Source of the DNA: Periplaneta americana
Lineage: Eukaryota; Arthropoda; Insecta; Blattodea; Blattidae
Direction of reading: 5' to 3'
Assembly (NCBI RefSeq): GCF_040183065.1
Contig: NC_091122.1
Location: forward strand, 77,360,955-77,424,954
Length of the DNA: 64,000 nucleotides
Part shown: positions 36,346-48,639 of the stretch, piece by piece
Numbering within the stretch: position 1 is the first letter of the stretch
Layout of the letters: the number at the start of each line of letters is the position of its first letter
The notes under the pieces: generated by a model
Told to the model about the DNA's origin: nothing
Database searches by the model: none
Seen by the model: only the letters and a program-made list of their open reading frames with translations
Translations under genes and position numbers: made by a program

Positions 36346-39318
36346 ATGGCTAGTAATACTATATTAAATGAAATCCATCAGTGCAAATTTAATAACAATA
36401 ATAACACAATGGTTTTTAACGATTTACTTCACTGCAATGAGTATATTACCAATAATCTATCAGATCTTAAAATATTTCACTTAAACATTCGTAGCATCAA
36501 CAAAAATTTTTCCGAACTCTGTGTTTTACTTAATAATTTTTCCTTTTACTTTGATATTATAGTTCTAACTGAAACCTGGCTTGATCATGACTCTGGCTAT
36601 GATATTAATGGTTATAAAAAATTTGTTAAAAGTAATAAGTATAATAAATATGATGGTATAGTTGTATATTTTAAGGAAAACATCGTAGTGTCTTTAAGTG
36701 ATATTGACATTTCCCATTGCAACGCTATACATTTTCAATTAACACTTATTAATGATACTCTTGTTAACCTAACTGCAATTTACAGATCTCCAAAACTATG
36801 CAAAAATGAATTTCTGAAAAATTTTGAAAGCTTCTTGTCAATATACAAAGATTTAAACAACCATGTTATTCTGGGTGACATAAACATTCAAATTTTAGAA
36901 AATAGATTAGATAATTTTGGCAACACGTATTTAAATATCATGCATGAATATGGATACGTGAAATACTTAAATTCCATTACTCCTCCATCATCCAATTCTT
37001 GTCTTGACCATATTTTCCTAAAAACGGGAAATAACTTAAATTTTATACCTGGAGTATATGCAAGCGCAATAACAGATCATTATATGACTTTTGCATTGTT
37101 GTCAATCAGTAATAAAAGTATTAGCAGAGAAGCCACTGAACCTTCGGACAATTATAAGCTAATTATAAACCATAAAAGCCTAATATCAAATATTAATAAT
37201 ATTAATTGGGAATCTATATTCTACAATGAAGACGCAGATACATGTTTCGATAATTTTTATAAAATACTCTGTAACCTAATCTGTAAATATTCTAATCATG
37301 TCCCTCTCAAATTCTCAAGTAAGTACAAAAAAATTAAACCTTGGATTACCACAGGTATTGTTAAATCAATACGATCTAGGGATAAGTTAGCTAAGCAAGT
37401 TAAACAGAACCACAAAACAATGTTTTATTAAATTACTACAGAAAATATAGAAATATTCTCACTAATGTAATAAGAAATCAGAGAATCAAATATTATTCTG
37501 AAAAATTTAGCAAAAATAAAAATAATCCAAAGCAATTTTGGAAGACCATAAACGAAGCTACTGACACCCAATGTAATAAAAATAGTATATTAAAGACAAT
37601 TATAAGTCGAAATGGAATAACAATTGAAAATAAGGAAACTATCGCAAATGAATTTAACGATCATTTTACTAATGTAAGTCATGACATCGTATCTAATATA
37701 AAAAAGAAAGTATTTGGTACTCATCACTATAAGCTTTATAATAAAAGTATATCATCTATGTTTATGTTTCCTGTAAACGAATGTGAAATCATTAATATTG
37801 TAAACAGTTTAAAAAATAATGTGGCTCCTGGTATTGATGATATTACAACAAATACCCTGAAACTTATTATCGAAGCTATTTCTAAACCACTTGCCTTTAT
37901 ATTTAATTTGTGCATATCTCAAGGTGTATTTCCCTCAGCCCTAAAACATGCTGTGGTGATACCAATTCACAAGTCTGGTGACAAAAATAATCTTAATAAT
38001 TACAGACCCATTTCACTATTACCCAGTCTCTCTAAGGTATTTGAAAAATGTATAAAAACACGGTTAATAACATTTTTAGAAAAAAAATAAACTACTAAAT
38101 GATAATCAATTTGGTTTCAGAAAAAATTTGTGCACTGATGATGCTATTATGGCAGTTACCTCAAAAATAATTCAACAATTAGATGTAGGAAATAAATGTC
38201 TAGGAATTTTTCTAGACTTACAAAAAGCTTTCGATACGGTCAATCACAGTATACTTTTGAATAAAATGGATAGATTAGGAATTAATGGAATTGCTTTAAA
38301 ATTATTTAAATCTTACTTAAGTAACAGAACTCAAGCAACTAAAATAAATGATCACCTTAGTAAATCACGTAACATTGATATAGGTGTACCTCAGGGGACG
38401 ATTTTAGGTCCTGTTTTGTTTTTAATATATATCAACGATTTACTTAAAATTGACATTGAGAAATATTCTGGTACTCTGTATTCTTATGCTGATGATACTG
38501 TGGTTATATTTAGCGGTTCGAGTTGGAATGAAACTTATCAAAATTCTAACAGTGGTATTAATATTATTAAAGAATGGCTGGATGCTCACTTACTTTCTTT
38601 GAACGTTTCTAAAACAAAATTAATTCCATTTTCATTAACATCACATGGCCTTGAGCAACTAGAAATAAATAATAATATAAGTATAAGTATACATGATTGT
38701 AACCTACCTACTTGCTCATGTAACGCTTTGAGTATATCCTCACAAGTTAAATATTTAGGCATTATTATTGACCAACATTTAAAATGGGACAAGCATATCT
38801 CCTTTCTGTGTAACAGATTGCGTAAAACAATCCACAAATTTTCCATTCTACGCTCTTATTTACCTGTTTATGTTCTGCGTACTGTGTACTTAGCTCTGTT
38901 TCAATCAATAATTCAGTATGGTATTTTAGGTTGGGGAGGAATGGCAAAATCGACTCTCCGTCCTTTAAATCTGCTCCAAAAAAGAATTATCAAAATTTGT
39001 CTATATAAACCTTTTGATTACCCAACAAAATTAATTTTTCAGGAATTTGGCGTATCAAATCTAGAACAAATTTATAAACAAAAATTGCTGATTTACTTCC
39101 ATAAAAACCACAATAAATTTAAATTTGATCCTCATGAATACCAGACGAGACAAAACTACAGTTTCTCTCTAAATACTCCCAAATGCCACACAACTGCTGG
39201 ATTAAAACACAGCAGAAGTTATGGACCCAAAATATATAATACATTAATTAGAGCATACCCTGAGCAAAGTACACTTAACACACATAGATTTAAGAAACAA
39301 ATCAGATTAATTATTTAA
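36346..39318 (+). pseudogene. LINE ORF2: endonuclease plus reverse transcriptase
   Basis: The N-terminal part (36346-37431) is an AP-like endonuclease: LNIRSINKN, LTETWLDHD, ILGDINIQ, SCLDHIF and a terminal TDHYM in place of the usual SDH. The reverse transcriptase follows, with NYRPISLLP, FLDLQKAFDTVNH, GVPQGTILGPVLF, the catalytic YADDTV and KYLGIIID, ending at the TAA of 39316-39318. The reading frame shifts twice: once near 37430, just after the endonuclease, and once near 38087 in an A-rich run. The second shift restores the original frame, so nearly all of the roughly 990 residues can be followed, but the protein cannot be made as one chain. No RNase H domain is seen. Confidence 0.85.
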
Positions 39319-39565
39319 TTGTTTAAGCTAATTGAGTTAAAAATTGTTACTCTAATATTCATGTACTTCTGTATTTTCTATTTGTATATAGACCCTGTTA
39401 TTACATGCTGTATGTATTTTACCATTTACTAATGTGATTGTGCTCAATGAACTCTCTTAATTTTGTGATATATTTTGTATAACTGATCTGAATTGCGCCC
39501 GAGCACGAGCTTCTGCTCTTTCGGGCTGCAATGCCTAATGTAGCTCAAGTGTATAGAATTAATTA
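39319..39565 (+). other. LINE 3' untranslated region
   Basis: About 250 bp lie between the ORF2 stop and the triplet tail. The stretch is AT-rich apart from the GC-containing hairpin listed separately. Confidence 0.75.
39497..39526 (+). promoter_or_regulatory. LINE 3'-end stem-loop
   Basis: GCCCGA at 39497-39502 pairs with TCGGGC at 39521-39526, and GCA pairs with TGC inside, giving a compact hairpin about 40 bp before the (ATT)n tail. In other LINEs such 3' stem-loops are recognised by the reverse transcriptase. That role is inferred here. Confidence 0.55.
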
Positions 39566-39566
39566 A

Positions 39567-39615
<49 letters not shown>
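39566..39615 (+). repeat. (ATT)n tail of the LINE
   Basis: About 16 ATT triplets directly follow the LINE 3' end and run into the right copy of the 7-bp target duplication. Confidence 0.92.
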
Positions 39616-41749
39616 GTGAATGTTAAAATCATTCAAAAAGAATTAACACAATCCGTTGGAATTCGTTGGTTTTATTAATGTATATACGAAAAAACGCATT
39701 TGTAGCTCGAGAAACGACGATTTTTCCACTTTGTCCATTTACACGAACATACTCACCTCTCCCTGGACGCGAACATGAATCTGTGGATAGAAATTCGTGT
39801 GCACACGAATTTGACATTTTTTTGAAGAAACTAGAGACATCGGATGGCATTTGTAGATTATATTCATGATTATAGAGCTTAAAATCTCGCAAAAACCAAA
39901 GTATAAGAGAAATTTTGTCTGAGTGGCAAATCGAAACGAGTCATAAATGTAGTCTCATTGTGAATGTTAAACCCATTCAGAAATAATTAGCACAATCGGT
40001 TGGAATTTCTAGGTTTTATTAATGTATATACGAAAAAAAGCGTTTCTAGCTCGACAAACGACGACTTTTCCACTTTAAACATTTACACTAACAAACTCAT
40101 TTCTTTCTGCACGCGAACATGAAACCTTGGATAGAAATACGTGTGTCCACACGAATTTGACATTTTTTATTAAGATACTAGAGAAATCAGATGGGATTTG
40201 TAGATTTTATTCACGATTATATAGCTTAAAATCTCGCAAAAACCAAAGTTTAAGAGAAATTTTGTCTGAGTGGAAAATCGAAACGAGTGATAATATGCGG
40301 TCTCATTGTGAATGTTAAACCCATTCAGAAAGAATTAGCTCAATCGGTTGGAATTTGTAGCTTTTATTAATGTATATACGAAAAAACGCATTTCTAGCTC
40401 GAAAAACGACGATTTTTCCACTTTGACTCTTTACGCTAACAAACTCACCTCTCTCTGGAAGTGAACGTGAATCTGTGAATCGTGTGTCCACACGAATTTG
40501 ACTTTTTTTAAGAAACTAGAGATATCGGATAGCATTTGTAGATATTATTCATGATTAAATAGCTTAAAATCTCGCAAAAACCAAAGTAAAAGACAAATTC
40601 AGTCTGAGTGGAAAATCGAAAAGAGTGATAAAATGCGGTCTCATTGTGAACGTTAAACCCATTCAGAAGGAAATAGCACATTCGTTTGGAATTTGTTGGT
40701 TTTATTATTGTATATACAAAAAACGCATTTCTAACTCGAGAAACGACGATTTTTCCTCTTTAACGATTTACTCTAACAAACTCAGAGATTTCTGGACGCG
40801 AACATGAATCTTTTAAAAGAAATGCGTGTGTCCACAAGAATTTGACATTTTTTTAATAAACTAGAGAATTCCGATGGGATTTGAAGATTTTATTTTTGAT
40901 TATATAGCTTAAAACCTCGCAAAGAAACAAATTTTTAGAGAAATTTTGTATGAGAGGAAAATCGAAACGAATGATAAATTGTGGTCTCATTGTGAATGTT
41001 AAACCCATTCAGAAGGAATTAGCACAAGAGTTTGGCTTTTGTAGGTTTTATGAATGTATATACAAAAAAAAATCATTTCTAGCTCGAGAAACAAAGATTT
41101 TTCCACTTTAACGAATTACCTCTAACAAACACACCTCATTCTGGACGTGAACATGAATCTTTGGATAGTGATAGGTGTGCCCACACGAATTTGTCATTTT
41201 TTTAAGAAACTAGAGAATTCGGATGGGATTTGTAGGTTTTTATTCAGGATTAAATAGCTTAAAATCTCACAAAAACCAAAGAATAAGGGAAATTTAGTCT
41301 GAGAGGAAGATCGAAACGAGTGATAAAATGCGGTCTCATTGTGAACGTTAAACACATTCAGAAGTAATTAGCACAATCGTTTGCAATTTGTAGGTTTATT
41401 ATTGTATATACAAAAAAACGCATTTCTAACTCGAGAAAAAACGATTATTCCACTTTAACGATTTACTATAACAAACTCAGAACTATCTGGACGCGAACAT
41501 GAATCTTTTAAAAGAAATACGTGTGTCCACAAGAATTTGACATTTTTTTAATAAACTAGAGAAATCCGATGGGATTTCTGGTTTTTATTTTTCATTATAT
41601 AGCTTAAAACTCGCAAAGAAACAAATTTCTAGAGAAATTTTGTATGAGTGGAAAATCAAAACGAGTCATAAAATGCGGTCTCATTGTGAATATTAAAACC
41701 ATTTAGAAAGAATTAGCACAATCGTTTGGAATTTGAAGCTTTTATTAAT

Positions 41750-41751
41750 AC

Positions 41752-41794
<43 letters not shown>

Positions 41795-41811
41795 TATATA
41801 TATATATATAC
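41750..41811 (+). repeat. (AT)n expansion in a satellite monomer
   Basis: An interrupted run of TA/CA dinucleotides replaces the short 'tgtatatac' present at this place in other monomers, so the seed was already in the consensus. Confidence 0.9.
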
Positions 41812-42367
41812 GGAAAAACGCATTTCTAGCTCGAGAAACGACCATTTTTTAACTTTGACCATTTACACTACCAAACTCACCTCTCTCTGGACGTGAACAT
41901 GCATCTTTGGATAGAAATACGTGTGACCACACGAATTTGACATTTTTTTAAGAAACTAGAGAAATCGGAAGGGATTTGTAGGTTTTTATTAATGTTTATA
42001 TAGCATAAAATCTCCCAAAAACGAAAGTATAACAGAAATTTTGTCTGAGTGGAAAATCGAAACGAGTGATAAAATGAAGTCTCATTGTGAATGTTAAACC
42101 CATTCAGAAAGAATTAGCACAATCGTTTGGAATTTGTAGGTTTTATTAATGTATATACATAAAAAAAGCATTTCTCGCTAGAGAAAGACGATTTTTCCAC
42201 TTTAAACATTTACACTAACAAACTCATATCTTTCTGGACGCGAACATGAATCTTTGGATAGAAATAGGTGTGCCCACACGAATTTGACATTTCTTTATAA
42301 ACCAGAGAAATCCGCTGGGATTTGTAGATTTTATTCATGATTATATAGCTTAAAATCTCGAAAAAAG

Positions 42368-42370
<3 letters not shown>

Positions 42371-42407
<37 letters not shown>
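42371..42407 (+). repeat. (AT)n expansion in a satellite monomer
   Basis: About 18 AT repeats sit at the A-rich site after 'ctcg', a place where other monomers carry variable poly(A). Confidence 0.9.
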
Positions 42408-42409
<2 letters not shown>

Positions 42410-45400
42410 GAGAAATTTTGTATAAGTGGAGGGTCGAAACGAGTGATAAAAGCGATCTCATTGTGAATGTTAAACCCATTCAGAAATAATTAGCACAATC
42501 GGGTGGAATTTGCAGGTTTTATTAATGTATATACGAAAAAACGCATTTCTAACTCGAGAAACGACGATTTTTCCACTTTGACCATTTACACTAACAAACT
42601 CACCTCTCTCTGGACGTGAACATGAAAATTTGGATAGAAATCGGAGTGTGCACACGAATTTGACATTTTTTTATGAAACTAGAGAAATCGGATATGATTT
42701 GTAAATTTTATTCATAATTATATAGCTTAAAATCTCGCAAAAAAGAACAAAGTTTTAGAGAAATTTTGTGTGAGAGGAAAATCGAAACGTAAAATGTGGT
42801 CTCATTGTGAATGTTAAACATATTCAGAAGGAAATAGCACAATCGTTTAGAATTTGTAGGTTTTATTATTAATGTATATACAAAAAAAGACATTTCTAAC
42901 TCGAGAAACGACGATTTTTCCACTATAACGATTTACAATAACAAACTCAGAACTATCTGGACGCGAACATTAATCTTTGGATAGAAATAACTGTCTCCAC
43001 ACGAATTCGACATTCTTTTAAGAAACTAGAGAAATCCGATGGGATTTGTAGATTTTATTTTTGATTATATAGCTTAAAATCTCGCAAAAAAAAAAAAACA
43101 AATTTTTAGAGAAATATTGTATGACTGGAAATTCGAAACGAGTGATAAAATGTGGTCTCATTGTATATGTTAAACCCATGCAGAAAGAATTAGCACAATC
43201 CGTTGGAATTAGTAGGTTTTATTAATGTATATTCGAAAAAACGCATTTCTGGCTCGGGAAACGACGATTTTTCCACTTTAACAATTTACACTAACAAACT
43301 CATATCTTTCTGGACGCGAACATGAATCTTCGGATAGAAATAGGTGTGCCCACACGAATTTGACATTTTTTTTATAAACTAGAGAATTCCGCTGGGATTT
43401 GTAGATTTTATTCATAATTATATAGCTTAAAATCTCGAAAAAAAAAAAACGAATTTTTACAGAAATTTTGTATTAGTGGAGGGTCTAAACGAGTGATAAA
43501 AGCGGTCTCATTGTGAATGTTAAACCCATTGAGAAATAATTAGCACAATCGGTTGGAATTTGCAGGTTTTATTAATGTATATAAAAAAACGCATTTCTTG
43601 CTCGAGAAAAGACGATTTTTCCACTTTAACCATTTACACTAACAAACACAGCTCTTTCTGGTTGCGAACATGAATCTTTGGATAGAAATACGTGTGTCCA
43701 CACGAATTTGACATTTTTTTTAGAAACTAGAGAAATCGGATGGGTTTTGTAGTTTTATTCATGATTATATAGCTTAAAATCTCGCAAAAAGAAACAAATT
43801 TTTGGAGAAATTTTGTCTGAGTGGAAAATCGAAACGAGTAATAAAATGCGGTCTCATTTTGAATGTTAAACCCATTCAGAAGGAATTAGCACAATCGTTT
43901 GGAATTTGTAGGTTTTATTAATGTGTATACAAAAAACGCATTTCTAGCTCGAGAAACGACGATTTTTTCACTTTAACTAATTACACTATCAAACACATAT
44001 CTTTCTGGACGCGAACATGAATCTTTGGATAGAAATACATGTGTCCACACAAATTTGTTAATTTTTTAAGAAACTAGACAAATCCGATGGGATTTGTAGA
44101 TTTTATTCATGATTTTATAACTTATAATCTCGTAAAAACCAAAATTTTTTAGAAATTTTGTTTGACTGGAAGATCGAAACGAGTGATGAAATGCGGTCTC
44201 ATAGTGAATGTTAAACCCATTCGGAAGGAATTAGCACAATCGGTTGTAATTTGTAGGTTTTATTATTGTATATATAAAAAAACGCATTTCTTGCTCGAGA
44301 AACGACGATTTTTCCACTTTAACCATATACACTAACAAACACAGCTCTTTCAGGATGCGAACATGAATCTTTGGATAGAAATACGTGTGTCCACACGAAT
44401 TTGACATTTTTTTAAGAAACTAGAGGAATCGGATGGGTTTTGTAAATTTTATTCATGATTATATAGCTTAAAATCTCGCTAAAAGAAACAAATTTTTGGA
44501 GAAATTTTGTCAGAGTGGAAAATCGAAACGAGTGATAATATGCGGTCTCATTGTGAATGTTAAACCCATTCAGAAGGAATTAGCACAATCGTTTGGAATT
44601 TGTAGGTTTTATTAATGTGTATACAAAAAAACGCATTTCTAGCTCGAGAAACGACGATTTTTCCACTTTAACTAATTACACTATCAAACACATCTCTTTC
44701 TGGACGCGAACATCAATCTCTGGATAGAAATACGTGTGTCCACACGAATTTGAAATCTCTTTAATGAACTAGAGAAATGGGATGGGATTTGTAAATTTTA
44801 TTCATGATTATATAGCTTAAAATCTCGCAAAAACCAAATTTTAAAGAAATTTTGTCGGAATGGAAATTCGAAACGAGTGTTAAAATGCGGTCTCATTGTG
44901 AATGTTAAACCCAGTGAGAAAGAATTAGCACAATCGGTTGGAATTTGTAGGTTTTATTAATGTATGTAAGAAAAAACGCATTTTTGCCTCGAGAAATGAC
45001 GATTTTTTCCACTTTAACGATTAACACTAACACACTCCTATCTTTCTGGACGCGAACATGACTCTTCGGATAGAAATAGGTGTGCCCACACGAATTTGAC
45101 ATTTTTTAAGAAACCAGAGATATCCGATGGAATTTGTATATTTTATCCATGATTATATAGCTTAAAATCTCGCAAAAAACAAATTTTTAGAGAAATTTTG
45201 TAAGAGTGGAAAAACGAAACGAGTGATAAAATGTGGTCTCATTGTGAATGTTAAACCCATTCAGAAGGAGTTAGCACAATCGTTTGGAATTTGTGGGTTT
45301 TATTATTGTATATGCAAAAAAACGCATTTCCAGCTCGAGAAACGACGATTTTTCCACTTTAACGATTTACACTAACAAACTCATATCTTTCTGGACGCGA

Positions 45401-45641
45401 ACATGAATCTTTGGATAGAAGTACGTGTGTCCACACGAATTTGAATTTTTTTAAGAAACTAGAGAAATCGGTTGGGATTTGTAGATTTTATTCATAATTA
45501 TATAGCTTAAAATCTCGCAAAAAAAAAAAAAAAAATTAGAGAAATTTTGAATGAGTGGAAAATCGAAACGAGTGATAAAATGTGGTCTCATTGTGAATGT
45601 TAAACACATTCAGAAGGAATTAGCACAATCTTTTGGAATTT

Positions 45642-46207
45642 ACTTTAAACCTTATTACCTAATTTTGACTTACACCACTTCTGCTGTGAACGGCTCTAAT
45701 AATCACTGGGAATGTAAAATCAACACCAATAACAGTTGACAGTCATGCAAATTATTATAGAAAAGATTGCTTTTTATATTAAATTTAAAAAGGCTCTTTT
45801 ATTTCTTAAGAACTTCATACGTCTTCCACATGAATCTGCACCAACACATCAGAAATTTATCGACACAGTTCGAATTTATTCAAGAAGTGAATATTTCGCA
45901 AAAGGATTACAATACTCCATGAATTCTTGAAAAATTAACACCATGATCCCTACTTGAATGCAATATAACACTCAACTTCTAAAAATATAAAGAAATAAAC
46001 ACGAATACAAAAATTATGGAATTACTTGCATTAAAATCTCTAGATACATTATCTAAAATCGGAATGGTTACACATTTACACATATGATCTCAGCAAAAAA
46101 TTATTTACTGTAACAGGTATTTACTTTAACATACAAATAGGTAACTGATAACTAATAAATCTTTTATAGAACACAATACGTAGGCTACCTACAACGTAGA
46201 TTATAGG
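45642..46207. other. Non-repeat DNA next to the satellite, no gene seen
   Basis: The composition changes abruptly from satellite to ordinary AT-rich sequence. The open frame near 45736-45930 (64 codons) matches nothing I recognise and has no supporting splice or promoter signal. Confidence 0.5.
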
Positions 46208-46327
46208 TTATGACTGATTTGTGATTTTCTCTTGGTCTTTAGGGAATCTGAAGAACGACAAATTCGGAGATTTAAACTTGTTACTGCAATTTTCGTCATT
46301 GCACACATTGCTTTTATTCCGACGCAT
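46208..46327 (-). pseudogene. THAP-domain fragment
   Basis: From the minus-strand ATG at 46327 the frame gives MRRNKSNVCNDENC, then NLSFFRFPKDQE, ending at a stop after about 39 residues. A Cys-x4-Cys pair near the start followed about 15 residues later by 'FFRFPKD' is the opening of the THAP zinc-binding domain, found in P-element transposases and host THAP proteins. The second half (the conserved Trp, the Cys-x2-His pair and AVPTIF-type end) is absent and no splice donor is evident at the break. It is either a decayed fragment or a lone first exon. Confidence 0.45.
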
Positions 46328-46709
46328 GATTAAAACGTTTATAACATCTCGCATCCCTTTAAAGCACGTGCTGGCTGAATGAGATTGTATTAACCCTATT
46401 ACCAGTGCCTTGCCTGCCGCTTTGGCGCTAGTGTCGCGAATGTTGGCAAAAAAAAGTGATGAAGTTGCGCGACTGTAAGTACTAGACTGTGAGTATACCA
46501 ATCAACGAGCTAGATACTATACTATATGTCTATGCTATAGAGAGGCTGAAGACCTCTGAAAGTTGAAGCACAGTCTACTATATACAGTCACGAGGCTTGG
46601 GATGATTTTTTGCAAATCTCGCGATAGCTGCTAGCCGCTTGGAGCGCTGTGTATGGCAGACCATGTAACTCGCTTAACCCGATCACGAAGGGCCGCGTTT
46701 GAACCATAG
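46328..46709. other. Unassigned sequence left of the duplicated unit
   Basis: No gene or known repeat is recognised. The last bases contain 'gtttgaaccata' (46697-46708), which recurs just beyond the right end of duplicated copy A. Confidence 0.4.
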
Positions 46710-46956
46710 ACAAATAAATAGAAAGACCCCCAACTCAATGCATTACCTTCGACACGCTATTGACGCGACGTCGAGACACTTGGCGGCAAAACATCGGAAC
46801 TACATCTCGTTACACATAGCGGCAGAATGCGGAACTACATCCCTTGTTACACGGCCCGATCGGTATTTCAGGTATCAGTTATGCAACATTAGAGCACGAT
46901 CGGTACTGCAGATACCTATTATACCAACACATACTGGTATTTTTCATATCGCCAAA

Positions 46957-47083
46957 GGAGTGTGTAATGGTTTATCAGTTTAAATAACATGTTTAACCAC
47001 AATATTTATATCACATTTTTGTTTTAACATGTGAATATAAATATAATGGTTGAACATGAAACTGAAAACCATTAACACACTCC
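46957..47083. repeat. 127-bp foldback in copy A
   Basis: Imperfect inverted arms of about 58 nt begin 'ggagtgtgtaatggttt' and end 'aaaaccattaacacactcc', with a short T-rich loop. The same structure, same length, is at 54237-54363. It may be a small foldback MITE or a hairpin-forming transcript source. Confidence 0.8.
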
Positions 47084-47794
47084 CTCTTTTAACACCGTCA
47101 TTTAACCCTTTATTAAATTAATTTATCAAATTTGACTAATAAATGTTTTTGCATCTTCTAGATCAAATATGTAATTGAGGTACAGGATGCGAATAGGATA
47201 GGATACTTCTCTCCAAAACACCTTAAGCACTATTTTTAAATAATGTTATGTATCATGTATTGGAAGATAAAAACAAAGATTGACTTTGGAATATTGACTT
47301 CGAAGTTATTATTGGTCAGTTATATAATTATAATTCGCTCTTATTTGTTTTATGTCAAACATTAGCTTGAAAATAGTCACAAGATGTTTTGCTGTGACAT
47401 AGTACAACGCACGTTCATAAACATTTATAAAACACCACTTTATTTATTTTACACTGTCAGAGCTGAACATCTATTTTTAAAAGTAACTGCCATTAGTTTA
47501 ATATATGGATATTAAAAATCTAAGTAATCAATAATCACCACTGATAAAGAATATAAAGAAAACTATTTGTCTACAACAGACATAAAATTAACTTAGACTT
47601 TTAATAAAAACACCATTAAGAAATACAAGTAAAAAAATTATTTTTCATTCTCTGATGTATAGCTGATTCAAAACACTGAACATATTAGAAAAAGTGCAAT
47701 ACAATTTATTAGAGATAAGTCTATACTTCGCAATATTTCCTAATGTTGAGCTTTGATACTGAGTGATTGATTTGGTTGTGCTCAAAATATGTTG
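47084..47794. other. AT-rich stretch of copy A, no gene
   Basis: The stretch matches 54364-55080 closely with no open frame of note. The part around 47550-47770 also resembles 56590-56860 in copy B, so it is itself repeated. Confidence 0.5.
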
Positions 47795-48615
47795 TTGTTG
47801 TATTCTAATGCCAGGGGTTTGACAAAGTCATTTGACCTCTTGCACTCCAATATTTTTCGAAGATATTATCATGGCCAGCCACTGAAGCACAGATTTTGAG
47901 GTGTTCCGAATCCATTTCTTGGTTTGAATTGCACAGTGGGTAGTTAGGGGACTGATATATTCCAATTCTATGCAGGTGTTTGTTTGGCCAGACAGTCATG
48001 GCCTGTTGCCAATCTAAATGCAGCTACAGACGATTTTCGTGGTAAATCGGGAATTAACTGTGGATTATGATGCAGAGAGTTCCATTTTTCCCTTGAGATT
48101 TGTGTTATCAAATTTTGTTTGTTGAAGTCTAAGTATGTACATTTAATAAATCTTTTCACAGAGTAATATGTAGATTTAGTAACAGGTCTGTAAGTAGCAG
48201 TGCTGCCCTTCTTTGCTAAAGCATCCACATTCTCATTTCCCAGGATTCCACAATGGGATGGTATCCATTGGAATACAATTCTTTTATTGAGTGATATTAA
48301 TTGAGAGAGCATTTTAGTTATTTATGCTGTTTGAGATGAAAGTATGTATTTAGAGACTATTGATGGAATAGCTGCTTTGGAGTCTGACAATATAACTGCA
48401 TTCTTAAATTTATTGATGTGGCATAGAAGATTCCTGAGACTTTCACTTATTACAATGATTTCTCCGTCAAAACTTGTTCCAAATCCAAGAGATCTATAAA
48501 GTGAGAAGAGACAAAATATTGTACCATATTTACTCTCTTCTTAGCTGATGTTATACAAGCATTCCATTATAAAAAATTTAGTTGCTTCTGTACCATTAAA
48601 GTAGTCCTGCCCAGA
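47795..48615 (-). pseudogene. LINE ORF2 C-terminal end with RNase H, copy A
   Basis: The minus strand encodes the end of a LINE protein. An RNase H domain (about 48500-48200) shows GTSFDGEIIVISES, ILSDSKAAI and IPSHCGILGNENVDALAKK, preserving the D-E-D-D residues. The C-terminal tail follows, with LPRKSSVAAFRLATGHDCLA, then HRIGIYQSPNYPLCNSN and MDSEHLKICAS. It has a stop before ITKMLSQ and a frame change near 47985. RNase H plus this Cys/His tail is typical of the I/LOA/Jockey-like groups. It lies inverted and adjacent to a plus-strand piece of the same LINE end. Confidence 0.75.
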
Positions 48616-48639
48616 AATCCGACTGGGGGACTATTTTGC

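Larger units (their letters stand above)
36137..39612 (+). mobile_element. CR1/Jockey-group LINE, 5'-truncated, 3.5 kb
   Basis: The element starts inside ORF1, carries a full-length but frameshifted ORF2, then a 3' untranslated region with a hairpin and an (ATT)n tail. It is flanked by the 7-bp direct repeat attgtga (36130-36136 and 39613-39619), so the target was the satellite phrase 'ctcattgtgaatgttaaa'. The ATT tail overlaps the repeat by a base or two. The 5' truncation is ordinary for target-primed reverse transcription. The short-triplet tail in place of poly(A) fits CR1-like relatives; the exact clade is an inference. Confidence 0.88.
39613..45641 (+). repeat. 345-bp satellite, block 4 (right end of array)
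   Basis: The monomers continue past the LINE to 45641, where 'ttttggaattt' breaks into non-repeat DNA in mid-monomer. Two monomers carry long (AT)n runs. The first monomers (39620-39950) closely resemble 15590-15900 and 29530-29830, so subtypes are shared along the array. No gene is seen. Confidence 0.93.

Noticed and set aside
1-45641. Possible CRISPR-like or phage-related array because of the regular repeats
   Set aside because: The monomers are about 345 bp and adjoin without unique spacers, and the setting has introns and SINEs. This is a eukaryotic satellite.
46699-46983. A 94-codon plus-strand frame at the left end of copy A
   Set aside because: It starts across the unit boundary, is not kept in copy B, and shows no recognisable motif.
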